From positions 160,941-224,940 of the forward strand of contig CAJNOJ010000118.1 in NCBI GenBank assembly GCA_905250025.1: DNA of 64,000 nucleotides, written 5' to 3'. Source of the DNA: Adineta ricciae (Eukaryota; Rotifera; Eurotatoria; Adinetida; Adinetidae). The notes under the pieces are model-generated. The model searched no databases, was not told the DNA's origin, and saw nothing but the letters and a program-made list of their open reading frames with translations. The stretch's first letter is position 1; the number at the start of each line of letters is the position of its first letter. Positions 1 to 11,299 of this stretch are shown here, piece after piece. Position numbers and translations under genes: made by a program.

Positions 1-369
1 AATCAGTCGAAGTCGTTGGGGAATTCTTTCAACGCTACTCGTCAGCGTTTGTCGTCACAGCTTTTGATCAGCACAACTGCGCAAATGAGGAAAATGGAAG
101 ACAGATATATCTAACATGATTTTTTGAAAGTAAGACAGAATTGAATGTAAACAAGTTCATATTTGCTTGATTTGAATTGAACAATAGGAAAACTTTGGTT
201 TGGGATTTACATATTGGCTCGAAATCATTTGCGCAAGTATCTTTATATGAAATTAATAGAAGGATTAGGGTGTTTTCATGTTTCGTTCTAGTTTTTTATC
301 AATCCAATTGATGGTATCGTTACAGCACGGTCAGTACGCATAGATCTGGTTATATGATTTAATATTCTA

Positions 370-1760
370 ATCCTTTCAGAATAGGATATACACTATCGAC
401 GTTTTTCGGTTTTCGTACTTTGTTTGCTTGAATTTGGATAAGTAATCCAACTTGCAACTTTCCTAATATGTTTACATTGCTCGTTTGTACTCAGTATTTG
501 GATTCACAAACACTTACTCAACTCTCTGCGTTGCACGGGTGATACAAGGTGTGGGTACTGCATTCTCAGCTATAACAGGTAGTGACGTTTTCAATACTCG
601 ATATGATATTGATCGATGATTTCTATAGGGGTCAGCATGCTGGCTGACCGGTTTTCAGACGATCACAAACGAGGTACAATGCTTGGACATGCTCTCAGTG
701 GTGTTGGTGTAGGTTAAATAGGTAAATAAGATTTCGTGCAATAGTTTTTCTTTACTCTCTATCTTTGCTGATAATGACTAGTGGGACCTATCTTCAGAGG
801 TTTTACTTACTTCGAGTTTGGTAAAACCGTTCCTTTTCTTGTTCTTGCTGGACTCGCTCTATTCTTATATTCCTTCAAGATCGCTCCATGCTCATTTTCT
901 CGGTAGATCTCATTTCTCTCTTATATCACAGTGACACAGTATCGAGCAACTTTTAGGTACAAATATGATCGCGTTGTTTGGTGTGGCAGTTATTCAAACC
1001 ACTTTGCCTATTTACATGATGGCTACTAGTGTGGCGATAACTCCCATTGACCAAGGCAAAAGGAATCTTATCTCAGTCGATTATTTTTTTATACAAAATT
1101 CCTTTCATTTAGACCTCATCGGTATACCAATTTGTATCGGAGTTATTGTCAGTCAGAATATCTTCGGTTCTCTTCCGTTTAAAATGGGCAGATGAGTTTC
1201 TACTATCGATTAGGTTGTGAAATATAAATAAGATTTATCCTCTCAATCTTCAAGATGGTTAGCTGGTCTCATAGGCATGTGTATCAATAGCCTTGCCTTC
1301 GTCGCTGTAATTAGTGTAGACAGACAAAGAAACCCCAATCGACCAGATATGATATTGTTAGATACCATGGTGTTATTCATTCATAGCGCTTTCTATACCT
1401 TTGCTCTTTAATAGATTTGGAATCGCAATGATTACATCGGCGATGATGCCGCTGATTGGCCAGATTGTGCTCCAGAACCACTCCACAGTCGATTATGGCA
1501 GCGCTTATGCTCTGACTGAATTCGCCTACTGCCTTTCATTTATGCTTGGTATTGTATAAATCCATAGTCGTACATTTTATGTCTTCTAATCTTTTTTGTA
1601 ATGCCGAATTTCCCAGGATCTCCAATTATGGGATATATAATCAGTAAGCATCATTGGTTTTCAATGGGCGATCATGGTAGTGGCGTCTATCTATCTGTTC
1701 TATGCGTCTCTACTTATATTTCTACGTCAATCAAAACATCCGGCGAACAAATTGTAAGCG
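370..1760 (+). pseudogene. SLC18-type vesicular amine transporter, broken copy
   Basis: Translated pieces match the order of vesicular monoamine/acetylcholine transporters (major facilitator superfamily, proton-coupled loading of transmitter into vesicles). They read RIGYTLSTFFGF, ARVIQGVGTAFSAITG (487-580), ADRFSDDHKRGTMLGHAL (640-700), GPIFRGFTYFEFGKTVPF (782-835), LPIYMMATSV and FGSLPFKMGR (1000-1195), and ITSAMMPLIGQIV (1430-1470). Some gaps are normal short introns, for example about 578-629 and 713-780. Others are not: near 1408-1415 the frame slips by one base inside a conserved helix, and near 1660 it slips again between the YIISKHHWF segment and the next membrane helix (QWAIMVVASIYLF). 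Single-base slips cannot be introns, so I call it a pseudogene. The first helices are not recognisable in 1-370. A sequencing error is the alternative. Confidence 0.65.
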
Positions 1761-2008
1761 AAAACGTCAATGACCATGATTCTCCGTCTAACCGAAATAG
1801 TCCGTTCGGTTTCAGCCTCTTATGGATGATGATCAATCAAATCTGACAGCTTCGAACCAGAATAGTAATGTTACTCGATAAGATTATGGAAACAAGATGT
1901 TGTATATGTTAGTATTCCTAAATGGATAAAGTTGTTCAAAGTCAATATCTCTGTATCTTTGAATAGATCAGTCCAAAATGACATAGTTCTTAGTTCTAAG
2001 ATAGACAT

Positions 2009-2078
2009 GTCTCAGTAGTCTAATGGGAAGATACACGATTGAAGCTCGTATGATCCAAGTTCGATTCTTGGCTGAGAC
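2009..2078 (+). tRNA. tRNA-like gene, anticodon GAA (Phe) by position
   Basis: A 7-bp perfect acceptor stem pairs GTCTCAG (2009-2015) with CTGAGAC (2072-2078). The T arm CCAAG-TTCGATT-CTTGG has a canonical loop. An A-box-like stretch (TAGTCTAATGGG) and a B-box-like stretch (AGTTCGATTCT) are present. The anticodon stem is only 4 clean pairs (ACGA/TCGT) around TTGAAGC, which gives GAA at 2041-2043. The D stem is 3 pairs. Six T residues at 2085-2090 form a Pol III terminator 7 nt downstream. The body does not resemble standard metazoan tRNA-Phe, so the identity is uncertain and a tRNA-derived element is possible. Confidence 0.6.
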
Positions 2079-2474
2079 ATTTAATTTTTTGATTATTTCT
2101 ACTAATTGCACTAGAATAAGATGTACTTTGCATCAGATCACATACCCTTCAGCAATCGAATCACCTTCATATACATGTATGCGCATTTTTATTGGATATA
2201 AATTACCAGATGAAATCCATTTTTTCAACTTTACACTCGCGCTTCTGTATTCATTCGAGGATGAGTGTGATAATTCAAAGAAATTAATATCTTAACTCAT
2301 CTGGTTGTGACAGTTCGTGGTCGTGACAGAACGCAAGAATGCGACAGAAAGAACGAAAAAAAACTTACATCTTCTTTCATTACTACAGTAGTCAGTCACA
2401 CGTGGTATACGCTATGACGAAGCATCACGTATGATGACGGTGCATAAAGCGTGAAAAGAAAAGAATCGCAACGG

Positions 2475-2482
2475 TATATATA
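2475..2482 (+). promoter_or_regulatory. TATA-like box upstream of the ene-reductase
   Basis: TATATATA lies about 50 bp before the ATG at 2531. The rest of 2079-2530 shows no gene, so this is the likely core promoter. It is a sequence match only. Confidence 0.35.
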
Positions 2483-2530
2483 TCGGCCATAGTCAACCAC
2501 AACTTTTTTCACTTGCTTATATTATACATC

Positions 2531-3750
2531 ATGGCATCGTTTGCAACACCTCTGCGACTTGGGCCTCTGCTTTTAAAAAATCGCGTCATCATGGCATCGT
2601 TAACTCGTGATAGAAATCGTGTTCCCGGTCCTCTTCAGGTCGAATACTATACTCAACGAGCTGGCGCCGGTCTCATTCTCACCGAAGGTACTTTCATCGA
2701 ACCAATCGGAGCAGAATGGTCCAATGCACGTTAGTATTTTCTTCACTCTCAGTTCGATTCGTTTTTTTCTTAAATTCAATTCTATTTGTGTAGCTGGTAT
2801 CTATTCTGATGAACAAGTAGCTGGCTGGAAGAAAGTGGTGGATAGTGTCCACAATCACAATGGTCGAATCTTTCTTCAGCTGTGGCATATCGGACGAGTG
2901 GCTCATCCACTTCTGCAAGACGGTCGACCGAATGTTGCTCCATCAGCAATTGCGGCCAAGGGTGGAAAGTTCCGACAACTGGAAGGTACTCCTGGATATG
3001 TGACACCAGTTGCTATTGAAAATCCTGAACATTATGTTGCATTATACAAACGAGCAGCTGAGCGTGCAAAAGAAGCTGGATTCGATGGTGTGGAATTACA
3101 CGCGTATGAAACCTTTAGTCATTAGTTCCTTTTGAAGTCTTTTCTTTTTGAATATTAGTGCCAACGGTTACTTGCCACATCAATTCATAGATAACACATC
3201 GAATCAACGGACTGATCAATGGGGTGGTTCGGCTGAGAACCGATGTAGATTTCCGTTACGAATCATTGACGAAATAGCTTCTGTCTATGGAAATGATCGT
3301 GTTGGAATCAAGTTATCACCGGGTGGTGGTTATAACGATATGGGCATGACAGAGAAAAACACTGTCGAAACCTATGGGTATCTCATAAAAGAACTCAACG
3401 CTCGTCGTATTGCTTATATTCAGATAGCACGCTACTGGGCTTTGGGAGATCCCGTTAAGCGTGGAACACCCGTTGATATATTTCAATGGAGAGGCTTGAT
3501 TGATTCAAGTCATACAAAATTTTTTGTAAATACCGAATACAACAGCGAGGATGGTACAAAAGCATTACAAGACGGCTCAGCTGATGCTGTTGTGTTTGGA
3601 AGATTTTATATTTCAAATCCTGATCTTGCTGAACGGTTAATTAATAATCAGGAATTGAATACGAACTTTAACGTGAAGGGATTCTATGGTGGTAATGCAG
3701 AAGGATATACTGATTATCCAACATATGAACAACAACACAAAGCACAATAA
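2531..3750 (+). CDS. Old yellow enzyme family NAD(P)H:flavin oxidoreductase (ene-reductase)
   Basis: Three exons, 2531-2729, 2794-3103 and 3159-3750, join in frame to 366 residues, the usual OYE length. The FMN-dependent TIM barrel would reduce activated C=C bonds with NAD(P)H. Visible landmarks are the N-terminal strand PLRLGPLLLKNRVIMASLTR, the FMN-phosphate-side segment LTEGTFIEP, FLQLWHIGRVAHP, and the substrate-anion-binding motif H-A-A-N-G-Y rebuilt exactly across intron 2 (exon 2 ends CACGC, exon 3 starts TGCCAAC). QRTDQWGGSAENR follows, as in the family. The C-terminal barrel has VVFGRFYISNPDLAERL. Introns are 64 and 55 bp with GT..AG ends. The ATG at 2531 is preferred because it starts the conserved N-terminus. 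The sequence looks closest to bacterial/fungal/plant enzymes, so old horizontal transfer is plausible but untested. Confidence 0.9.
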
Positions 3751-4384
3751 AACAATCACCTGTCAAAAAAGGGGAGACATAACTACGTATTTCTAAGTAG
3801 AATAATTTTAAGATTATTATTTCATAGAAAATGGAATTTGATCTGTTTTTGTGTTGAGATATATTTCATCATGTGCAGTAAATAAACAAATATATAAACA
3901 GAAACTTGACTTTTTCTTTAACAACACTGCTCGAATTAGTGAAATATTTGCAGAATTTATTCATTGTTATCTCTTCTGAGCAACAAGAGCAAATAAAAGT
4001 ATTTCTAAATACATATTCATGATGGGCTTTCCTGATATTACTGTTTTCATCCATTCAATAAATTCCGACGAATAGCGCTCGCTAGAGTGATGATTTCCGT
4101 CGAGCTCATTTGTATTCTTGTTGAACTTCTAGTAACTTGAACTGATTCGTCATTCACACTTAACTGCTCGATATCCTCGACTTATTTAATGAAATAAAAT
4201 ATTCCAGTGTTTTACTTCCGCTATTTTATGTGAGTTTGAAGAAAACAATGCAACACTACGTGCTAAACTATTATATGGGCTATATCATGAATTCACCTAG
4301 ATAAATATATGTGACGCACATCCAGATATTTCTAATCATTTATTGTAAAAAAAGGTGTTTTGAAATCAACAGAAGTAATTGTAG
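3751..4384. other. Intergenic, no gene seen
   Basis: AT-rich spacer between the ene-reductase stop and the EGF-protein signal exon. Only short unconvincing open frames are present. Confidence 0.6.
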
Positions 4385-6572
4385 ATGAGATCAACGGGTA
4401 TTCTCTTGACACAATTGGTGATTAATCTCATTATAACTCACAATATAGGTAAAGATCTGTTTAATATCTTTTTTTTGCTTGTCATACTTGATCTTGTTTG
4501 AAATATGCATTATATCCATACCATGTTCGTTTGATACTGAATGAAATTTCGAGATAATCTATGAATGTACGCATATGTATCCGATGATGTGCTTGAAATT
4601 GTACTTATTGAGATGATGATGATTTATTTTGATTGTTATTTTCCAATAGAATCTGTTGATGTGTGTCCTAATATCAATGGTAGTCGGTCACTCTGGTTGA
4701 TTACATTTGGAAATGGTTCAGAGAAGCTTTCTAACAGTGTACCCTCCCATATCAATTTCACAACGACATATAAACCAACGAAAGACGTCGAAAATATAGA
4801 TGTCGGGCAGTTTATTTTGATAAATACAGTACCAAGCGTTTCGTATACTAGTTGGCATGTTGGAGCGAAGGACCATACATTAAATGATAGTAAGGGGTAC
4901 ATGATGATAGTCAATGTGGCTTCCTCTGGACCCAGCAAGCTATTTGAGATCACTGTGGATCGCCTTTATATGGGATTGCGATATGAATTTTCCGCTTATT
5001 TGGCAAATGTAAATAAACAGGGAGCAAGTCAAAAAAGCCCAAATGTTTGGTTCCAAGCACGTGCAGCAACAGGCAATCAGCCAATACTTAATAAATCATC
5101 GACTGGCGATTTGCCTGAACTGGCGAGTTTTACGTGGTCAAAACACACACTTCTGTTTAAAACGAATACCAGTTCAGTGATTTTGTCAATGATTCCAAAT
5201 GATCACGGCGGTAATGGGAGGAACCTAGCCATTGACGACATAGAATTACGTGTTTGTTCAAATATATCATCCGAATTTGTTCCATTAGGTGAGTGGCGCT
5301 TTTTTATCTTCCATATCTTTGAATATGTAGAAGAAAAAAGAAGCACAAAGATGACAGTCATTTCAGGAGTATTTGAATGTTCCTATTCATTTACTGACGA
5401 ATACATATTTCGGTATGTTAACATAGAAAAAGAGCTAACTACAACAGAACATCAAGCATCGTCGACGACAGCACAACAGACAAGGACATCCCAACATGAT
5501 ACAACAATGAATAACCGTACGTATATTCTTACTGATACGTATAGTATTCACTGTTTATACCTTTGCAGAAGAAAGTTCAACAATTACCATATCGACAGAG
5601 ACGTCGACTACGCAAGGTATGCGATTAGGAAAATATCATAATAAATTAACCGTCGTTTTTTTAAAGGTATAGTCTTTTATTTTAAATACAACTTCGATCG
5701 TTCAATCGACCGATAACTATATATCTGCTTTTTTTTTCAAAAGCGTCGGTTTCAACAACGTCCCCAACAACAATGACTCCAGGTTAGTTAAGCGACAGTG
5801 TATATCTGAATCATCAATTCATTATTTACTTGAGGAAAAGATTCCAAATCAACATTTGTTCCTGAGCACTGTGGTGATCCATCGCATATCGGATCGAATT
5901 GCGATAAACGGAATAGTCCATGTGACATGAGAGAGCCATGTCAAAATAACAGTACATGTGTGAACAATAACACTGCGCTGCATGGATACATTTGTGTATG
6001 TCCACCTAACATTACTGGTATGCATTGTGAACATAATCATCGATTCTGTATGTCGCATATTTGTCTAAATAACGGTAAATACTTTGCGATATAAAAATAT
6101 CGTAGAACTATACTCTATTTTCTCGTTCATAGGTGTGTGCAATGAAACATCACGGACATGTGTGTGTTCCGATGGGTGGGGAGGTGCACATTGTGAATGG
6201 ATGATCAATCTTTGCGAAAAAGATAAAATAACATGTTCGAAGAATGGTGTTTGCCGGCCATTGTTAGTTAATTACACATGCGAATGTTTCAGTAGTTATT
6301 CTGGCCGACATTGTGAACTCATGGTAACGAAAATTCGTATTTTAAAAATTGTTAGCAAATCAGTTTCATTCGTTGCCATTCTTATTCTTGTAATTTTCAT
6401 TCTGTTTATCGTTATCATGGATGTCTTGAAATATTGTTTTGGTATGGATCTAACGCGTGAAGAATTACAACGGTATCGACGTGAAAAACAAGCAAGAAAA
6501 CGAAAGCGTCCCGTTGTTCAACGATTTACTTATGTGGACAAACCGACAGCGATGAAAGACACATCAGTTTAA
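4385..6572 (+). CDS. Secreted-type single-pass membrane protein with jelly-roll-like ectodomain, Ser/Thr linker and EGF repeats
   Basis: Seven exons join in frame: 4385-4448, 4650-5288, 5427-5516, 5569-5616, 5744-5782, 5841-6074 and 6133-6572. Exon 1 encodes a signal peptide (MRSTGILLTQLVINLIITHN). Exon 2 is a roughly 210-residue extracellular domain ending in the AIDDIEL-type strand seen in MAM/galactose-binding jelly rolls. Exons 3-5 are short Thr/Ser/Gln-rich cassettes (e.g. STTAQQTRTSQ), likely O-glycosylated. Exons 6-7 carry cysteine-rich EGF-like units (CVCPPNITGMHCE, CVCSDGWGGAHCE, CECFSSYSGRHCE). A membrane helix (about SVSFVAILILVIFILFIVIM) and a basic cytoplasmic tail rich in RRE/KRKR follow. 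All six introns are phase 1, the hallmark of shuffled extracellular modules. Adhesion or receptor role is inferred; the ligand is unknown. Confidence 0.8.
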
Positions 6573-6814
6573 TCTGGAAATATCGATGGAAAAGATTGTA
6601 CGAGAAAATGAGCGAGGACGTTGCAGATATTGAGACATCTGACTAGATTCACACACTGCTTTGTTTTTTATTTACCGAACAATAAAAATCTTATCAATTC
6701 GCTTTTATCCTGCCCTCCAATTTCTTTATTCAGTAACTTGAAAAGCCATGCGCATGTTTTTTCTCAATCAATCTTCCCACACAATTCTTCACAGTATAAA
6801 GTATCGTTGTTCGT

Positions 6815-8183
6815 TCAAATACTACGACATAACGTTAATTGTCGAGGATTACTTTGTAGTGCATTGAAACAACTGTCACCACCAATACTGGGTGCGTCAA
6901 CAAAAGGTCCTGCTACGTTACACGTGATATTGAATCCGTAACATTGATACGTATCTGCTGTTGTGATACAACAGTTGTCTGATATTGTATTTCGATAGTT
7001 TTTCCCGATGAATAGGGAACTAAGACAATGTAAAATAGCGTTTGTTGCTAAAGTGTAACCAGCTGCACAATTGCCTGCTGATCCATCGAGGTAATAGCAG
7101 TTGTTATTCCATGAAACTTCGTAACTTTGACAAGTAGCAACCATCGGTGTTGTTGTTGTACATACTGAGACAAAACGAGTAGTTTTATTACGAATTCTCG
7201 AAAATAAAGACAACTCACGTGTTGCCGCAGTTACGCTGCAGGTACTTGCTGATGGTATATAACGTGAATCGACGGTTGTGGTAGCTAGAATAGATTAGTT
7301 TTCAGATTTGACCGGTCGAATATGAAGTGGAGAAGTGCGCAGGTCTCTTTTTCCCGCAATTATATACGCTTTACTGACGTTTAAGTAAACAATTTCGAAT
7401 TTATAACTATAAAAATGTTAGGAAGGGTTTTTCACAGCTTGCATATATCTGCAAAATCGAACTAAAACTGTCAAGCTCATTGTTCAGTTCGATACGTACT
7501 GGTTGGAGTAGTTGAAGATGTGGTCGTCGATGTTGTTATTGGTTGTTCTGTTTATACGAAAAAATTAATACATTTGAAAATGATCGAATAATCTTATATT
7601 TAAGAGGCAAATAATGACAGTATCTTTTCAAATCTATATACTATTATATGTTAATCATTGTTTTCTTATTTCGTCTTTCACAACTCAACTTACGCATGAT
7701 ATCCTTCACAAATAGAAGAATTATAAACACAGACCTACTCATTTTTAACATAGAATAGCAAATCACCCTTTGTCCACTGATATTCTCTGCTATGAAGAAT
7801 CAAGCTGTGTGAAAGACTTTTGTTTCATCTACGTCAAATTTGTTATGTTCCTACTTACCAGGCGGCGCTCGTGTCCCATATATCACTATCATCGTAGTAC
7901 TTTCTACAGTAACTTTCAAACTATTGTTTTGGTTTATTGAATTATCAAATAATTGACAACTCGAATTCATCTGACGAAAACTAGCAGCCCTGCATTGAGC
8001 TTGTTCTAAACAATTCATTTGACATTGACGAATATTCAAGACGGTAACAATAGCATATGGCGAACAAGTTGTTGTAGCACATCGAAACTGCGACTGATTT
8101 ACAATGGACATTCGAAAGGATCTTGCATACTGTGCCACTGATTGTTGAAGAATAGTAAGTAAAAGTATTTTTATCCACGTCAT
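6815..8183 (-). CDS. Secreted PAN/apple-like modular protein
   Basis: Four exons on the minus strand (8183-7859, 7547-7500, 7284-7219, 7164-6815) join in frame to 262 residues. An N-terminal signal peptide (MTWIKILLLTILQQSVAQ) is followed by a PAN-like domain with CQMNCLEQAQCRAASF...SSCQLFD. Two tiny exons encode Thr/Ser linkers (TTSTTTSSTTPT). The last exon encodes a second cysteine-rich domain (ATCQSYEVSWNNNCYYLDG, with TADTYQCYGFNITC near the end). All introns are phase 1; intron sizes are about 311, 215 and 54 bp. It resembles lectin/PAN secreted proteins of bdelloids in general style, but I cannot name an orthologue. It is tail-to-tail with the EGF-protein gene, 242 bp apart. Confidence 0.7.
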
Positions 8184-9564
8184 AACTAATAGACGACAGT
8201 CTGGTTGATGGAATCGCCTCTGTTTATTCTTCTTTTATATAAATTATTTGATATATACCTTGTTTTACTCGATGATCACATGAAACAAAATATAATAGCA
8301 CTTTTTCCTGTCAAATACTTTGAAATAATTCAACTATGAAAAGCAAAGTTGTTTCTTAATTCTAATTATAAAAGCAAAAAAACTAGGTTGCCTGCTATTC
8401 CATACAAATTCTGTTGAATAGAGCACGAGTAAAGGACGCTCCTTTTGAGAAAAAACTAGTTAAGAAGTCTCAGGCCTTGTGCAATGTCTAGATTACGTAT
8501 TATCATATAGTATTGGTGGAATGAAATAACGAGAAAATGTTTTCTCAGGTTCATATTATAAAATAATCAATACGAGAACCATTACTATTACAATTGAAAT
8601 TACTCGCTTGAATACAAAGGAAACAATTCCTTTGATGCGCATGACTTTGTTCAAATGTCTAAAAGAGAAGTCGATATGAGACAAAAGCTTCAACGTGCGA
8701 CTATTACTTTTATATTCATCACTGTTTGCTGTTGTGAATTATACTATTGATGATATAGTTTCACATGAAAAGAAAAAACAAACTGTTTTCTGTCTTGAAA
8801 AAAGTCATTGGTAGGATGATATCTGATTTTTCGAAGAACAATGCAAGCTTGATATGAGAACAAGAAATATTTTTAGAATCAATCGTCTACGCCATGCACT
8901 TCTCAACGGTTGAAGTCAAATTATGAAGAGCGCAGTTAAACATATATCATGCTTTCATTCGTTGACTGTATTTGAAAAAGTAATGGCTTATAACTCTTTG
9001 CAAACGAGTTTTACGACCGGATATTCATGTGCGTACAAATATATGTTCTGATGATTCTTGAAGGTGAGTATGGTTTTTGGGTATAGATCATTTTTATTTG
9101 TGCAAATAAATTCAAACGGAAGCTCTACATTATTTTGTGCATTACCAAGTGCGAGTAAATAATCGAGAGTGACACACATGACCATGTGAATGAAATCATG
9201 ATAAAGAGTACTGTCTTTGCCCTACTTAACGAAGAAAAAATATTTTTTTAACAGTGTCGTATTACTTCTCCATCAAGAAAATCTCGTGTTTTCTCTTTCT
9301 GTCGAACAATAATCTTCGATATTGACAAAACCTTGTGACGCACAAAAGAAGAAAAACAGAGCAATGTGCACAGCGAATGAAAAACATCCTATATAAATAA
9401 GAAAGCAAATATCGCAGTAGATAGATACGACATTTGATGGGCGTGATTTCGTATTTACCTATAGAAATACAAGAACTTGTCTGGGTTGAATACTCTATTT
9501 TACAAAAAAAGTGACCTATTAATAATGCTTTTCCCTCCTAAAGATTAGCATTTGACTAGAGGCA
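8184..9564. other. Intergenic, 1.4 kb, no gene seen
   Basis: This is shared upstream space of the divergent PAN-like gene (-) and arrestin gene (+). It is AT-rich, with TATA-like stretches near 8235 (minus-strand sense) and near 9391. No convincing coding sequence on either strand. Confidence 0.5.
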
Positions 9565-10623
9565 ATGGGTTCTAATCATAGTGTTCAAATTAACATCCAT
9601 CTCGATCGCGCAAATTCATTCTATTTCGCGGGTGAAACAGTTTCCGGAACAATCAATGTTCGTATCAGTGCAGGACAAATCAAACTTGATGAAATTCTTC
9701 TACTATTAGCAGGTGAAAGTGGTTATACAACAACTCATACCGTAACTGACTCGAATGGTTCGACATCGGTAGTAATCAATTATCTTACAAAGTCATTTTT
9801 GAAAACAATAACTACCATAGAAAGTCCTTCTTCAGAGCAAAAAAAATTGATCTATAATCCAGGAAGCTATTCATGGCATTTTGATATTCCGCTGCCTTCA
9901 CAATTGCCACCTTCACTTAATCTGCCTCAAAGTTATCCTCATGTTCGATATTACTTGAAGTTAGTGATGGATAAACCATGGTACAAGCGAAATGCTACCG
10001 AAATTCTCTATTTGACAGTCTTTCCACGCATGGATCTATTACACGATGCGCAGCTGCTTACTCCAACTTTATTTAGCGATCATAATCGAAATGACGTCAC
10101 TCTCAAAGGAACCATACACAAACTCGCTTATCTACCAGGTGAGACAATTACGGGAACGCTAGAAATCATCAATCCTCGACGAAGTGTATTGAAACAGATC
10201 AAATTATTATTAATTCAACATTATAAAATTGAATGTAACACGAAGCAAGAAAAGTTAGTCGACATCATTCTACCAATAGTAGATCATCGAAATGATGAGT
10301 ATATCATGGACAAGTTCTCCTTGACTGTACCATCCATTCCACTACCTCCATCTTATGATTTCCACGATGGTTACGATCACAAAACACATGTTAATATTCA
10401 TTACAATCTTGAATTTCAAGTGAAAATCGAAGGAATGTTTACTAATTTTGATATTCCAGTACCGATTACAATAGCTAGCATATCCGACATGAATTCGAAT
10501 AATTACGAACCACATCGAAATATGAACTTTTCACAAAATTCATTATCGTATTATCCAGAAATAGACATTGACGATAAGACAAATCCTCCACCAAGCTATG
10601 ATTCTATCGTATTTCATGATTAA
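9565..10623 (+). CDS. Alpha-arrestin (arrestin domain-containing) protein, copy 1
   Basis: An intronless 352-residue frame has an N-terminal arrestin fold (FAGETVSGTINVR, GESGYTTTHTVTD, LPPSLNLPQSYPHVRYYLKLVMDKPWY) and a C-terminal arrestin fold (LPGETITGTLEIINP through GMFTNFDIPVPITI). The C-terminus ends with a PPSY motif (PPPSYDSI), the PPxY type that binds WW domains of NEDD4-family ubiquitin ligases. Alpha-arrestins adapt such ligases to membrane cargo, including receptors. The start MGSNHS fits the N-myristoylation pattern (Gly2, Ser6), suggesting membrane anchoring. A close paralogue lies at 55138-56163. The start is chosen at the only in-frame ATG before the fold. Confidence 0.88.
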   Translation: MGSNHSVQINIHLDRANSFYFAGETVSGTINVRISAGQIKLDEILLLLAGESGYTTTHTVTDSNGSTSVVINYLTKSFLKTITTIESPSSEQKKLIYNPGSYSWHFDIPLPSQLPPSLNLPQSYPHVRYYLKLVMDKPWYKRNATEILYLTVFPRMDLLHDAQLLTPTLFSDHNRNDVTLKGTIHKLAYLPGETITGTLEIINPRRSVLKQIKLLLIQHYKIECNTKQEKLVDIILPIVDHRNDEYIMDKFSLTVPSIPLPPSYDFHDGYDHKTHVNIHYNLEFQVKIEGMFTNFDIPVPITIASISDMNSNNYEPHRNMNFSQNSLSYYPEIDIDDKTNPPPSYDSIVFHD

Positions 10624-10639
10624 TCTTATAAATTCGTTA

Positions 10640-11265
10640 AATACGTAAGACCAAAGGATGAGTAAACCAACAGAACAAAGCAATAGCACGAATTTTTTTC
10701 GATAAGTCAGGTAATGACAGTACACTACAAATGAAGTGAAGACGGTCACCTAGTATAATAAACATCTCGTATCACTAAAACATCTAACTCCAATGCTCCA
10801 AGGTAGACCAATGGTATATGTGACATACAGGATCATCGATGACAGATCTAATACCAGACAAATAGGTGAGATTGGTAATGGTTGTATTGCCAATTTTCTA
10901 TAATTTCTCCAGTCCACTCTATAGTGAACTTGATAGCGGTACGGTATAGAACATGGGTAAGAAGTACAAGACTAAATATAACAATGACTACTACAGGCAT
11001 AACATAATAAATTATACTATCCGATAAAGAAATGGTTCGCTTTGCTGAGATGCATCCGTACCGATTACACAATCTATAGATGTAATCGAAGCCTGCACGA
11101 GAGGAACGTAGTGTAAAGATGAATGCAGTGAAATAGAAGAAGCTACCAATCAATGCAGGATAATTCGTTTTCCTCTGCTTGCGAATATATTCGAATGGAA
11201 AATAAGAATATCTCGTTCAATCGATGTCCAGGCCATCAAAACAAAGACTGATATAAAACAAACTG
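10640..11265 (-). pseudogene. Rhodopsin-like receptor, decayed copy
   Basis: On the minus strand, receptor segments occur in correct order but in different frames. The TM3 end reads MAWTSIERDILIFH (near 11240-11200). A TM4-5 stretch follows with YIYRLCNRYGC, then TM5 IIYYVMPVVVIVIFSLVLL. A shifted frame carries the TM6 approach WRNYRKLAIQPLPIS (near 10920). Another frame carries a TM7-like YLTYRKKFVLLLCSVGLL (near 10710-10660). The break near 11165 (KRIIL then stop, versus PALIGSFFYF one frame over) and the break near 10920 (IEWT versus WRNYRK) are not intron-like. The family matches bdelloid orphan receptors whose E-R motif lies in an AW.SIER context. Confidence 0.6.
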
Positions 11266-11299
11266 AACTTACATACAATCATATCGAACACAGTGTGTA

